A DNA stretch of 64,000 bases from Loripinus fragilis (taxonomy: Eukaryota; Mollusca; Bivalvia; Lucinida; Lucinidae), in the NCBI GenBank assembly GCA_964019695.1, contig OZ026518.1, forward strand, positions 86,237,950 to 86,301,949, in the 5' to 3' direction. A model generated the notes under the pieces. That model saw only the letters and a list, made by a program, of their open reading frames with translations, was not told where the DNA came from and did not search any database. Shown here one piece after another: positions 12,296-25,500 of the stretch. Positions within the stretch are counted from its first letter, which is position 1, and every line of letters starts with the position of its first letter. Both the position numbers and the translations under genes were made by a program.

Positions 12296-13795
12296 ACAAT
12301 AGAAGTAAATGTTTGACTAAGTTACTAAAACAAGGCTATTAATAGCATAAGCTCCATGAAGCGTCACAGACAGCCTGAGTTGATAGTTAAATAGTATTGG
12401 TTTGCAAACTCTTCTGCAACAGAGCAAACCAGAGCCAATACTTTATGTTAATTTAGTTTATAAATTCAAAAGAATTGTTGGAAAGCATTCTTCCTCTGAT
12501 CAATTCAAATTTTCTCTTCATTTGCTTATACGTTGGGTAATGATAACTTTCACCTTAAACTTTCACCAGTGGGTTGGTGCCTGATGCTTGTGGTTAGTGG
12601 CTTTGTAGCTGACAGTGTATCTGTATTAACTGAGTTTCCTGAAGATATCAGGATGTACATTAATTGCTATGAACTCTTTTCTTTATTTGAATAACCTCAT
12701 GAGATTTTGGAACTAATCCATATAAGCAAACACCCCCTCTAAACGCCTATGCTAGCGTATCCAGTGGGGTTTGGGTCTAAAGTTTAGTCGGAGACTTTAT
12801 CCATTGAAAGCTCTGGCAAGGCTCCCCTCCCTCACCCCACCCCCAAAGCCAGGTTTTCTCGGGACCAGGCCAAAATAATGAATAAAACAACAACAGAATC
12901 ACCACCATAGAATGGACAGTAGCTGAGACCACCAAGGGGCTACCAAATCAGGTACCACCACAACCACAGATCATAGCCTAATGTACCTAGAGGAGCAGGC
13001 ACAAGAACACAGACAGATTAACTTGTTGCATATATGTGGTATTTCCTGGTCATATTTACATGCACTTGTTTGCTAGAGGGAAAATATGGCCTTGTAACGA
13101 GGAAGCCCCTCTTCAGTTTTAGTAACAAGTCATATTCAAACCAGCCTACTCTACTACAGAGACTAGCCAGAACAATGAAATGTTGTATGAAGCCACAGGA
13201 ACTTGAAGTTCTATCCTAATATCACTTCTAAGCCCTAAAACTGAAAATCTCATGTCACTACGTAATGACATTGTGGGCTTTTGGTTTTGAGGCTATAGAG
13301 GTGATATAAGGATTGAACTTCAAGCTCCTTTGATGAAGCAAGCATAAATATTAAACTTTTCAATGAGCAAAAGCAAAGGCACTGATCAGACTGTGCAGAT
13401 ACTCAGGCTGGTCTGTGCCTTCAAAGTCAGATTTTTTCGTGTCAAGGTCCATATTACCTGTGTAAGACTAGATTCTAGGGCAATTTGGTGGAAATCTAAT
13501 AAAAACAAAATTAATTCATACTTTTATTTTCAAAACGTCTTGATACAAAAGCTGGACATACAACAATAGGAAATAATGAAAAATCAATAAAGCCCATGCT
13601 TGCATTACAACAATAAGTAAAAAACCCACGCCCTGAGGTTATATTACTTTTTTCATGTTCAACTATTTGAGCATAAAATGTGCCTTGGTTACAAATTTGA
13701 AAAATGCCAACAACTGGCATTTTAAAATTTATAACCAGGGAAAATGACACTGTCTATTGTTCTGAGTAAGAAAATTGCCTCATTTATGTACCTGT
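12296..13795. other. Intergenic, no gene supported
   Basis: Contains the R3 fragment at 12740 and a repeat around 13080-13450 (ACAGAGACTAGCCAGAA, TCAGGCTGGTCTGTGCC) that resembles 29930-30070. No exon seen. Confidence 0.5.
12740..12985 (-). repeat. Interspersed repeat R3, partial inverted copy 3
   Basis: On the minus strand it reads ACCTGATTTGGTAG, TACTGTCCATTCTATGGTGG and TGATTCTGTTGTTGTT, the start of R3, then diverges. Confidence 0.65.
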
Positions 13796-13796
13796 A

Positions 13797-14007
13797 CAGT
13801 AAAACCTGTCTTAAGCAACCACTCAAAAAGAAGACCAAAAATTGGCTTTCAAGGCCGATTATCGCTTAATGCAGGTCAAAAGTATTGCAGAATGCTCCAA
13901 GAGAGCATTCTGCAATACTTTCGACCTTCATTAAGCTGCCATTTGTCATTTTAAAAGACCTTTGTTTTGTCTATTTTTGAGTGGCCGTTTTAGACAGGTT
14001 TTAAAGT
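13797..14007. mobile_element. Tc1/mariner-like MITE (F2), copy 1
   Basis: Ends ACAGTAAAACCTGTC and its inverted form. The centre is AAGTATTGCAGAATGCTCC followed by its reverse complement. TA-type termini. Confidence 0.82.
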
Positions 14008-14128
14008 AATTGTATTTTTGATATATATGAGGATTACAAGTCTCATGCTGATGTAAGTTGAACTTGAGCATGTAAAAAGTTTTATATCCTTGGAGCCGGG
14101 TCCTTGTTGTTAAAAGCATCGTTGTCTT

Positions 14129-14190
14129 GACAAAGTCTTAAGTGCTGGGTATGTTACATGACAAAGTCTTAAGTGCTGGGTATGTTACAC
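14129..14190. repeat. Tandem 31-bp duplication
   Basis: GACAAAGTCTTAAGTGCTGG and the next 11 bases occur twice in a row, from 14129 and from 14160. Confidence 0.9.
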
Positions 14191-14215
14191 ACTGTAATGG
14201 AAATAAGATAAAATA

Positions 14216-14427
14216 TAGTAAAACCTGTGTAAAACGACCACTCAAAAATAGACAAAACAAAGATCTTAATGGCAACGGTAGCTTAAAGAAGATCAAAAGT
14301 ATTGCAGAAGGCTCCCCTTGGAGAATTCTGCAATACTTTTGATCTGCATTAAGCGATAATTGATCTTGAAAACCAATTTTCTGTCTTTTTGAGAGTGGCC
14401 GTTTTACACACGTTTTACTATACAATT
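14216..14427. mobile_element. Tc1/mariner-like MITE (F2), copy 2
   Basis: TAGTAAAACCTGTGTAAAAC to CACGTTTTACTATA, with the central AGTATTGCAGAAGGCTCC palindrome. Confidence 0.85.
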
Positions 14428-14552
14428 TGTCAACCCACTCTGGAAGATTTAGAAGAGGTAGAAAGAGGTAGAAAGAGATGGTTTACTGTATTATTAACAT
14501 GTGTCCATGAAAGTGGTGTCTAGATGAGATAGTTTGTTTTTGCTGAGATGCT

Positions 14553-15594
14553 TTAACCTTTTACTCCATAGGCTATTTTCAGATCATGACATTATTTTCT
14601 ATTTTTAGACAATATTGAAAAAATTCAAGAAAAATTTAAGTTCAGCTTTGAATACTTTTGAAAATATTAAATGCTCCATTTTCCATGATATTTTCAAATA
14701 TACTCGGAAGAAAAAGTTTAGTCAGTATTTATGTTTTCTCATAAAATCAACAATACTGCATATATCATTGTCAAAATTTTTACATGAGTTGTATTATCGT
14801 AACTTTACATTTACCAGTTCATTGCGTGACAAATAATGCCTCTATTAGACTGTATAAACCAAATTTCAAAATGCACGCTGTGCACGTGCTGCGGTAAGCT
14901 GGCAGGGTTATTTTCTCATATACTGTTAGATATTGAAAGAGAGTTGTTCCTATTGCAATAATCCGGAGAAAATTCAGTGCTAGCAAGCTTAATTCGCAGG
15001 CCAGGCTATCTTCAAATTACAGAAATACCGCGTTTTGACGTCTTGAAACAGGTACACGTGTTGCTGACGTAACACGCACTTTTGGATGCAGTGAACAAAC
15101 AATTTATCGTCTGCAAACAAGTTTTCAACGGCCTGGCGGTAAAAATGACAAGCCTCCGTTGGGGAGACTACGGATAACGACGTTATTTGAAGTTCGGGTC
15201 ATAGTGACATCAACTTGACGTAATCGCTTCATGGCCGCTTGGAAACTTCTTAAATTCCTTAGTCATGCAACAGATACGATAATTTCTGTCTGTACTACCA
15301 GAAATTGTCTGAGGGGCGCTAGACTGATTTTTGAGTTATGAAATTTGAATTTTAAAATTGATCACTTTGTGTATTTTTGATGAAGAAAATGGGTATATTT
15401 TCGGAATGTTTTGTTGAAAATGTTCACATTTGTAAGACATTACATGAATTTTATGTTTAGTAAGGTTTTTGTCAATATTAAGACTGTCTTACAAAATTAT
15501 TGCACACAGTGTCTGTACTGACTAAACTTTTTCTTCTGAGTATACATCATATTTCAAAGGCGTCAAAAGGCGTTATTACGGAGTAAAGGGTTAA
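14553..15594. mobile_element. TTAA-bounded 1-kb element enclosing a transposase relic
   Basis: Left end TTAACCTTTTACTCCATAGG, right end ACGGAGTAAAGGGTTAA. The same termini bound a 216-bp MITE at 31906-32121. The interior, 14840-15540, carries unrelated sequence, including a Tc1-like helix-turn-helix. Confidence 0.7.
14960..15240 (+). pseudogene. Relic of a Tc1-like transposase N-terminus
   Basis: One frame reads VADVTRTFGCSEQTIYRLQ, then TSFQRPGGKNDKPPLGRLRI, the second helix-turn-helix and GRPR-type linker seen in Tc1-like transposases. Upstream and downstream frames are broken by stops. No catalytic DDE part was recognised. Confidence 0.65.
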
Positions 15595-17949
15595 ATCCCA
15601 GTCAACAGTTTTTTTTGTCGAGACTTATTTCTGTCTTCCTGGGTTGAATCAGTACTAAGCAGTGGATTAAAAGTAAGATTTTTCTTGCATTCAAACTCTC
15701 AGATGTTGTATTTATCATGCTAATCAATGTTAAAATGTCAACAATTAAATATATATATTAATATTTATGAGCATGATAAATTTCATGCTCAGTTGAGCTG
15801 AGCATATTTTTTTTATAATCTCAGGGTCAGGCTAAAATCAACTGTGCTAATCTATTGTAGCCCTTCCATCAATTTTAAAGGCACTATATCATTTTATTCA
15901 AATCAAATATAGTAAGTGTTCTAAAATTTTGAACACTAGTTACCTGCCGAAAAGGCCTAGACAAACAGTGTACATCCAGATCCAACTGCTTCTGAAGACG
16001 CAGTCTGGCCAGAGTATTCCCTGTTTGCTTTTCTGACAAGCATTCCAACCACTAAAACCAACATTTTATTTGAGAACAGAAAGAGAAAAGTGTTAAAAAT
16101 TTTAGAACATTTATCATAATCCAATAACAAATATCATTAACCCTTCTCCCACCATTTACATCACAGCAATTGTCATCTGCTCTCTCATCTGCTTATGTAC
16201 TTTTGTAAACTTTATTGCAAACATTATGGACCCTGATCATAGTCTTTGTTCCATGGTTTAAGTATTTAGGAGTGCATTTGAATAGTACGTGAGCAGACAA
16301 AACTTCCAGGACAAAAATTTTGGCAGGATAAAGTACAACCCATTTAAGCCTTGTGTCCTACAAATAGGACTCTAGCAAGGTTCATACAGGCAAGTTTGTG
16401 TAAAATTCAAGGACTTTTCAATGAATTCTAAACAACTTTCCTACTGTTTTCAAGGACTAACCACTTATGAAAAATACTGATTTACACGTTAAAATTCTAC
16501 TTCCGAAATGCTAGACTGCATTACTGAAGATATTAGTTTTAGAAATATTAGTACAAAATTGTGTTGCCTTTATTTGGTGCAGCCTATGCTCCACCAATTA
16601 AAGGTTCCACTATTTTAAACTGATTTAGGTCTCCAAAGACAGTGTTGAATCCTCCTGTAAATGGTAAAATTCAAGGACTTTTCAAGGCCTTTGAGTATTT
16701 TTCAAGTACTTTTCAAGGCAAATATAATTGTCAAGGACTTTTCAAGACAGTCCTGTATATTCAAGTACTTTTCAAGCCTGTGCCAACCCTGAAACAGTGT
16801 AGATCCAGATGATATGCCGCATCTCATCAGGGTGTGCACCATTTGCTTTCATAAAAGACATATTCAACAAGATAAATGAGTTGGAATTTTCTTCCCACAG
16901 CACTTTACAATAATAATTATCTTTAGTGCCCATTTGAAAGTGTCTGTTGGGTAAGGAGGAAACAAACTAAATTTTACTTAGCCACAAAAAAATGGCCAGC
17001 CCCTCATTCCTTATCATACCTGAGCTGCTAAGAACACATTAGCATCAGTAAATTATAATAGAGTAAAATTTGGTTTTAAACATAATAAACACACTATGTA
17101 CATGTACATCAGAATCCACACTGTTTTTCACAAAAAACAATGAATCCATATTAATGATGAAATTGCACCTTGGTTTGAGGTGAAATCAAAAGTTAATACA
17201 GTGTAAACAACCTATAAAGACGATAAAGTACCCACTGTCCTGCCAGCCAAGAGTGACAGTGATGTCATGTTTTGTTTACAATTGTTAAGTAAAATATTAA
17301 CTTGTACACTTCACTTGAGCTAAAGCAAATCAATAGATCACTTGTGTATTAATACTATCCTGCAGATAGAAAGACTGAAAGCTGTGAAGACAGATATACT
17401 CCAGATGGACGGATGGATGCACATATGACTACAAAACTTTATTCCTCCGACTAAGTAGGAAGATAACAAAAAATGAGCTGATGAAACTGTGTGGATGCAA
17501 AGGCTGGTTTGCGCCTTTGTTAATCGCTGTGCTTTTGTTAATCACACACAGCATATTCAGGTTTTTTGGGGATGAGGCTGATATCTCTTAGTCTTTTGAA
17601 AAACTCTAAAATGAGAAAAAACATTCATTAATAGAGTAAATAAGGTAAATTAAAGCTAACAGTTTAGATGAGACTAGATATTCAACTAACTCTTTTAACA
17701 TTATAATGTTGGTTTTATATAATAAAGCACAAAATTATTATAGTAAAAAAAATATTAAAAGGGTCTTTTGTAGACAAAATAAATTGCATTACAAGTACGG
17801 TACCCTTGACTCTCATTAACTCGAAGTCTATGGAGTTACCAGTAGTTTGAGTTTTAAAAATGTCTGTAAAGTAAAAACTTTCGTCTGATTTGTAAAACAA
17901 TAGATAGTTAAAACAATGATCATTTTTTTGGTTGTTGCTGTGTTGGTGC
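15595..17949. other. Intergenic, no gene supported
   Basis: Contains a short SINE-like fragment (TCTTCCTGGGTTGAATCAGT at about 15634), a cluster of TCAAGGACTTTTCAAG motifs at 16400-16790 and several degraded MITEs. No exon recognised. Confidence 0.5.
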
Positions 17950-18133
17950 TTAACTCTTTGCATGCTGGGTATTTTTTTCAAAATCAACTTTTTAAAAAAA
18001 TTCTTTCAGGAATAGCATCAGAGTGTCGAACAGTTTGGATCAATATCAGGCCCAACATTTTGTCTAGCCTGATCTGGGTCCTAAACTGTTTGCAAAGGTC
18101 ATCAACAGATGACACTAGTAAACAATGAGTTAT
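17950..18133. mobile_element. TTAA-type MITE (F3c), copy 1
   Basis: Starts TTAACTCTTTGCATGCTGGG. The centre CAGGCCCAACATTTTG is followed by TAGCCTGATCTGGGTCC. The end is degenerate. Relatives at 20199, 42774, 44590, 46818 and 58263. Confidence 0.8.
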
Positions 18134-18365
18134 GTCATTTTTAGCTTTTTTCAGTCATATTACAACAATCGATTATCATATAACACAGTTCCTGTATCAA
18201 GCTAAACAGTATATATCCTGTTTTGAAAAAAGTGTAGATCCTGATTAGCTGTATTCTCAGAGAAAAAGGTAATCAAATCAAACAGTACAACTTTTACAAA
18301 AGCACTAGATATAGCCAGGCTTCTAGATAGAAGTGTGCAATCCAAAAGCAATATTCTCAACCAAA

Positions 18366-18622
18366 ACATATGAGCCGCAACATGTGTATCCCAACAATGT
18401 GGCATTTTGACAAGTGTAGACTCAGGCGGCCCTGTACAGCCTCCTTTGAAGCTTAGAAGCTCCAAATGATGTTATGTCTATAGCTTAACACTCATAGAAT
18501 AATCAAGCAACTAGCAAAGGCTCTGACCAGACTGCTAATATGCGCAGGCTGGTCTGAGCCTTTGCTGGTCATAATACTACATTGTTGGAAATCTCATGTC
18601 ATGGCTCAATTTTTTTATGTTG
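18366..18622. repeat. MITE family F4, copy 2
   Basis: Ends CATATGAGCCGCAACATG and its inverted form CTCATGTCATGGCTC. The centre is a palindrome around GCGCAGGCTGGTCTGAGCCT. Confidence 0.78.
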
Positions 18623-19459
18623 TGGGTACTATAAAGAACTGTCTCAATGAAACAGTGCTTTAGAGCACCCAAAACTTATGTTTTAACTGAAGAATAAGAA
18701 AATAATTGCAATTTTACAATTTCACAATTTGTGTTTATCTGGACAAAAGCACTAGTTCTTAGACTCTCACTCTTCACACCATTTTTCACACAAAAATAGC
18801 AGCTGTTGCAACAAATCTTTTTGGCACATTTGAGCACTTCATTTTAATAAAAAGCATTTTCTCAAACTAAAGCATAAGCCACTGAATGAGACAGAAAATT
18901 ACAACTTTTACCATGGGTCTACCAAGCACTTACATTTTAAAAGAAATACATTTATCACATGACGTCGCATCTGGGAGTGAAATAACGCCATGCATTAAAA
19001 TCAATAAAACACTAGTGGTTTACAGATTTTCGGGACACCTTATGAAATGACGCTTTTAATGTCAGGCATATGGCAAAACCCTAACGTTTTCACGCCAAAA
19101 ATATGATTTCAAAATAATTTTAATAATATATGATAAATAGAATCTAACATTCGTGCTATTGTATTATTGAATTTATTAAACTCATTGCGAAAAAGAGATC
19201 AAATGCTCAGCAAGCCTCGCCATTGTATCTCTTTTCCCCAACTCGTTTAATAAATTCAATAAACATGAGCACTCATGTAAGATACTCTTTTTACGTATTT
19301 AGGCAAAGCAGTATGTGATAGGATTGATAGCGCAATAATACACATTTCTTAACCCTTGTCTTACTGAACCCAGATTTATCCTTTTTTTAAAACACTGTAA
19401 TCTAGATCAGCTGACTTTTGAGGAAGCCATATGATCAGGATTCACAGTTTTCCATTCAT
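18623..19459. other. Intergenic, no gene supported
   Basis: An inverted pair around 19155-19262 (ATTGAATTTATTAAACTC and its reverse) marks a further palindromic repeat, related to 50700-50820. No exon seen. Confidence 0.5.
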
Positions 19460-19656
19460 CATATCATAATCAGATTTTTGATTAACGTGTAGGGGCAGGG
19501 GCATTATACACATCGGAGAGCCCCTTTCCAGGTAACTGGCTAGCTGCACACATAGCAGATCTCACACCTGATCTCCAGGTGCTCCTTTCTTGAGGGTCAA
19601 CTGTCGTGAGCTTCCACTCACAGTAGTCTTTGTCAGTATCTTCCATGTTTCTTTAT
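19460..19656 (-). mobile_element. 3'-end fragment of the same retrotransposon
   Basis: About 190 bp matching the last part of the coding region and 3' end of the element at 37806 (Leu-Pro-Gly-Lys-Gly segment and terminal TGAT repeat), with several stops. Severely 5' truncated. Confidence 0.88.
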
Positions 19657-20198
19657 ATTCTATTTGAAAGTACATGCTGGAATGCTACAGGTTAACAGGA
19701 TACACATTGGGCCACTACATTCCTCCTAACTGACCTGTACAAACACACATACTTTAGAAAGGTTACACTTAGTGGTTGCTTCTTTTTACAGCTTCCTTTT
19801 GTTATTTTCGCAGAGCTAGAATTATCTACATGTCAGATGGTCCACGAAAAATAGGAGAGTTTATTTTCTAACTGTACGCACAGGGGACAAAGATTCCACT
19901 TGTCCGCTCATAATTATGAGTGAAATCTAGAAAGGATGAGTAATTCTTCCCAAAGCACAGGACGAGTGCTTTGGGAATAATTACTCGAGGAAGTCATATT
20001 GCATATTACTCTCTTATGTTCTTTATTGAATACACTTTTAAAAGGACTAGTGCATGTGTTTGCAGGACGAGTGAAAATTGTAAGTCACTCGTCCTGCAGG
20101 ACAAGTGCAACATTGAAATATTTAAGTCCCCTGATGCAGACATTTACCGGTTGGCCATTTTCCAGATATGATAAAAGTTCCATATGTCTTCTGTTATT

Positions 20199-20405
20199 TT
20201 AACTTTGCCTACTGGGCAATGTTGCACGCTTTTTTGTCATCTGCTGCTTTTTTTCAAAATCAACTTTTTCAAAAATTCTTTTAGGAATACCATCAGACTG
20301 TCAAACAGTTTGGATCCAGGTTAGGCCTGACATTTTGTATTGCCTGATCTGGGTCCAAACTGTTTGACAAGGTCATCAGCAGACGACTAGTATGCAAAGA
20401 TTTAA
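20199..20405. mobile_element. TTAA-flanked MITE (F3c), copy 2
   Basis: TTAACTTTGCCTACTGGGC to AGTATGCAAAGATTTAA, with the central palindrome AGGCCTGACATTTTGT. Confidence 0.8.
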
Positions 20406-20829
20406 TACAACCAGAATGATCTCCTGTCCAAACAGATCCACCAATCCATAGCAGCCTATCATAAACAAATCCATCACATTTTGGTCAAAAGATATTTGGT
20501 CATATTTAGAAAAAATATGACTAATGAATAAAAAGTCAATGTTACAATTGATAGTATTAATCTGAAAAAAAGGGATCCTGAACCTACAAAAATGTAAAAC
20601 AGCTGATTCTGTTTAATGGAATTTCCCACCCTTATCAACTGGATGAATCCATTTAAATTTTAAGGATTTTTGGGTGGTAATTGACAATTTTATTCAATTT
20701 TAAAAATACATTCTGTTAGCAAACAGTGAAGAACCTGATTAGATGACCTGTATTGTTGCATCTGATCTGGTTATGCACTGGACATCTCATAAAAAGGAGG
20801 CTACAGCCTGAAAATCCCCCAACTAAAGG

Positions 20830-21013
20830 TTAAACCCTTTTCATTCTGGATGTCGATAATCAGTACTTTGGCAAAACAGTGAAAACCCAGATGAAATGCC
20901 ACATAAGGTGGCATTTCATCAGGATTTGCACTGTTTTGCTTTAGATAAAAACAATATTCAGGGACAGAAATGCTTCTTAATTTAGATTTTTTTACCTGTG
21001 GCCCCTTAAAGTA
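20830..21013. repeat. TTAA-type MITE (F3d), copy 1
   Basis: TTAAACCCTTTTCATTCTGG with the central ATGAAATGCCACATAAGGT palindrome. It is related to 25633-25879 and to 22790-22940. It lies downstream of the NADK2 stop, probably in its 3' UTR. Confidence 0.75.
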
Positions 21014-21452
21014 CAAATGGACGGTCCCATAATGATTGTATCACAATGTTTGGGAATGAAAATGATTAAACAAAACATGTACTTTGCCAGAATCCAATAG
21101 TCCAAAAGTCTGACTTGTCTAATTGTTTGCATTGTAATTTTTATAAAATCACAAACAGTGAACCTATGACACATTAAAAATAAAAGTGCTAACTGCAAAA
21201 GCAGACTAGATAGCTCATTTGAGCCATTATATCTAGATCCACATTGTTTGCTTAGCTCGTGTTTCAGATTAGATCCTTGATGGAAAACTTCAGTAAAAGC
21301 TATTTTACATAATCATTTGCTTTTTTGACAATTTGCTGCCATATTACTATAAAATTAATACAGACATGAGTTTGACAAACTGTCTCTTTAGAGAAAGATT
21401 TTCAATCTGACCAAATTTCTTTTGACAAGATGTTATGCATCATGCACAAACA

Positions 21453-21588
21453 TCAGTCCATGCTAACAGTTCTCAGAGCATCTTCGTCAAACATTTCTAA
21501 TGTCGCAACAGCACCGTCATTAAACTGGAATGATGATCCGCCATCAAGAACGAGACTAGCCTCCCACATTCTAGAACATACTTCAATT
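21453..21588 (-). CDS. NADK2: NADK2 exon 9 (terminal)
   Basis: Strong acceptor TCTGTTTCAG followed by IEVCSRMWEASLVLDGGSSF, QFNDGAVATL and a terminal ALRTVSMD before TGA. The DGG and FNDGA motifs are the family C-terminal signature. A longer open frame reads on upstream through the acceptor, but it is intronic. Confidence 0.93.
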
Positions 21589-22511
21589 CTGAAACAGATG
21601 AAACTTATCTTATTTTCCAAGAACAGATTGAAACCCGGCCTCAAAGTCACTAAAACATTTTCATGCTCAACTCAAATGAGCATGAAATCTATCTTGTTCA
21701 TTAATGTTAAAATGCCAACAATTGTTGACATTTCAACATTTATCAGCAAGATATATACAACACAGGATTGCCACTAAATATCCAATTCCAAATTCCCTGA
21801 CTTTTCACTGACTTTCCCTTGACTTCCCACAGTTCTCCAGCCAATTTTAGCAATTTTCATCCATTTACAATTCAAAATTTTGATACAAATATTTATGCCT
21901 GCTGATTTAAACTTTAAAGAAAAATCTCAAACTATAACTATTCAAAAAGGAATGTTTCTGAACATAAATTGCTTGCTTTCTTTTTATGGAAAATGAAATT
22001 TACAGAAGCCTTTTTGGGCAATAACTAAAAAAATAACTTTTTAAAAAATTCTAAGCAGGTAATCTACTCATTATCCTCTATCAGCTGACCAAGTTTGAAG
22101 CTCTTATCTGTAATAGAGTTTGATATATCTTGATTACAAAATATCAGTATGGCCCTTTAAAAGGGACATAACTCCACAAAGGGAGATAATCCAGACTTAA
22201 AAAAAATAGATGAGGAATCCATTTATGAGATTTCAAAACCCTATCTTAAATTTTTAAATTTGCAAAGGGCAAAAACTACAAAAAAAGTGATTTTTTTTAA
22301 AAAAATCCCCAGGTGATCTACTTATTGACCTATATCAGCTAACCAAGTTTGAAGCTCCTAGCTGTAATGGTTTTTTGAGATATCAAGTTTTCTATGTCCA
22401 AATTTGCAAAGGGCAATAACTCAGATTTTCACCAGGTAATCTACTCATTATCCTCTATCAGCTGACCAAGTTTGAAGCTCCTACGTGGTGTAATAGTTTT
22501 TGAATTTTTTT

Positions 22512-22546
<35 letters not shown>

Positions 22547-25500
22547 ATAACTGATCTAGGTTAATGAGTAGATTCATTGTTTGGAGGTCAGTTGTACGAA
22601 GATAAATCACTCGCACTACACACTTGTGATTTGGCCTTCTTTACAACTGACCTCTGATTTGTTTTTTGTCAAGTTTGTTCACAATTGTAAATCAAAAAGT
22701 GCAACAAACCTCACTGCCCCAAGCTTGTATTCTGATGGATTTTTCCCTACATTTTGATACAATAAGTATGGTACTGCCCATTGTGTACTTTAAGGAGTCA
22801 CAGGTAGAATTTTCTAAATTATGGTATATTTCTGTCCCTGAAGGTTGTTTTAATCTGCATTATGCTGCAGTTCATCTGGGTCTTCACTGTTTGCCAAATA
22901 CCAGTTTAGCTGTTTCCAGTATACAAAGGGTTAAACCAGTGCTGTTTTACATTAGCCACTCTGATGCCTATCCTACTGATCTAATTATGAACGATTTTGA
23001 GTGTGTGCTAGGTCAATATTTTAGGTTAAAAATTAGATTACTGGAATTAATTGGTGGCTTTTTGGTGCCCATATTGCCAAGATTTGGCGTACTTACTTTT
23101 GAGCAAATCCTCTTGGCCTTGACACTTGAAAGACACCTAGAATGGAAAACAAATCATAATCCCCATCATGCTGAATATGTTTATGTTCTACACTCCTCCC
23201 AAATTTTATCCTGTTAACCTGCAGCATTTCAGTTGTAAGCATATAGGGATCACACATGTTTTTACATGCATCAAAATTTGCCGGGTCCCGAGGATGCTGT
23301 TTGAACACATGGCTGATAGGCTGAGTGTTCAAACATCTTCCGAGGGACCCGGCAAGTGTTAATGCAATGAAACAAACATGTGTGGTCGTTATTCTTGCAT
23401 AGTTTACCTTATTCCAACCCAATTTGCACTGAAAACGCTGCTAAAACATTAAATTGTTCATTTTCTTACACTGTTTCTCTAAACAAAATGGCGTCCGCTG
23501 TGTACTTTCGAATGTCATAACGTCGTTACAACCTCATAACCGTACGCAATGTTTTTGCGAACAAAAACATCGGTGAAATGACCAGTCTGGTCCGCAACGC
23601 TTTCCGTATATATCGTCATGCAAATAATACAGGGCTCATTTTAAGTATTTTCAAGTAAAGACCCATGTTCAAACAGCACCCGAATCTCCTGATTTAAACA
23701 TGGATTGTTGTTCATTTGACAATGGGTGTAAACAGCTATACGAATAGATATCTATGCAAGAGTGTATTTTCAATCAGGGTGGAAAACGGTTTGTTTTGTA
23801 TGTTTGATTTGATTCTTTACGTCCCATCAACAATCTTCCAGTTAAACAGGGACGGGTCTTCCTGGGTTGAACCAGTACTAAGCTAGGATAAATGTGTTTT
23901 GCTCAAGGACCACAATGCAGTGACGCCGGTGAGGTTAGAACCCACGGCCCCTTGGTCTCGAGTCAAGCACTCTACCACTGAGCCACTGCGCTCCCTGGAA
24001 AACAGTTTGAATATTGAACAACTGGCATCAGAAGCCTACCGATCTACAGTGTTTTAAAACAAAAATGAATTCCAGTTCAACAGGACAAGGATTAAATAAA
24101 ATTAATACCACCATATTTGACATAAAGATTTTTTTATGTTTTTCCAATATATACATAGGAAAAACTGACTCTACCACTGGTGGCATTGTTCTTCAAACAA
24201 ATTTATTTTAGCAATCTTGGTAGAGGTTCACCCAAGGACCAATTGTGCCATATTATCTTCAAATCGGCCGAAAACTTTTTGACAAGAAGATTTTTTTATG
24301 TTTTCCCTATATATACATAGGAAAAACTAACTCCGCCCCCTAGCAGCCATGTTTTTCAACAGATCAAATTTATTTTAGCAATCTTGGTAGAGGATCACCC
24401 AGGACCATTCGTATAATTTTGGACAAGATGTTCTTAAAAGTTTTTCTTTTTGGTTGCCATGGCAACCGGAATCATATACATGGAGTGGAAATCTTTTAGC
24501 AGCTTCCAAAGGGGACCATTTAGGATCATTCCTGTGAAGTTTGGTGAAATTCCACTATGTGGTTTAGGAGTAGATGTTGTTTGAAGAAATTGTTGACAGG
24601 CAGACGGACGGCGGACATCCTATAATCACAAAAGCTCACCCTGAGCCTATGTCTCAGGTGAGCTAAAAAATGTTGCCTACTGCAAATTATAGGTGGATAT
24701 TTAGCAGTGTCCATAGATTGTTTTCATTTATGTTTTGTTTTTTTGAAAAAAGTTAATTTTGAAAATCAGCAAAATTTAAAAATATCAGCAGACAACTAAA
24801 AAGCATGCAAAATTATCCAGCATGCAGATTTAAGAATTATCCGGGTCTCTAATGTTAAGATGCAGCTTGGACTTAATCTACATTGTAAACCTACCGTTTA
24901 TAAGTGGATCCCTCACTGAAAATCCCATCAAGGGCTCACTGGGATCAAAGGTCAGTGATTTGTTAAATTTCTCTCGAACAGTCTTGATAAAATTCTCGTC
25001 AGAAGTATCATAGGAAAACCCTCCTACTTTGTTCGCTGAAAAATATACCTTAATTGACTTAAATATATGTAAAAAAGAAGAGCCTTTTATAGGTCCAGTT
25101 AAGCAAAGAATTTGACATTTTCTTACCCATCAATGTAAACATATGTTGTGGGTACTCAAAATTGAGACAGTTCATTGAGACAGTTCTTTTGAGTACCCAT
25201 AAAATACGTTTTTTTGAGAAATATAAGTTTTTTAAAAAATCAATTACACACTCTTATCTGGATGCCTGTCTCATTTAAGCAGGACAGCTATATAAAGAGC
25301 AACTAACTCAAGCCCTGGATTTTCATTGGTCAAGAATCAATGGGTCTAAAAAAACTGTTAGCTCCTCATCCTACTTACCATATTCTCTAAGACCAAATTC
25401 TTAAAAAGTGAAGGGTATATTTTCTTCTGTTTTTTGAAGAGCACAATGATTTAAACTAGAAAATGATCGATTTCAGGGTTGGAATTTGTGATTGCAATTC

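Noticed and set aside
20689..20694. AATAAA on the minus strand as NADK2 polyadenylation site
   Set aside because: Distance and context are plausible, but such hexamers are frequent in AT-rich DNA; kept only as a remark.
21589..21650. Upstream extension of the last NADK2 exon (VTLRPGFNLFLENKIS)
   Set aside because: It would add residues absent from the family, and a 40-nt microexon with perfect phase and homology fills the gap instead.
22666..23217. 183-codon plus-strand frame
   Set aside because: It overlaps a TTAA-type repeat and lies antisense to the NADK2 microexon; no family resemblance.
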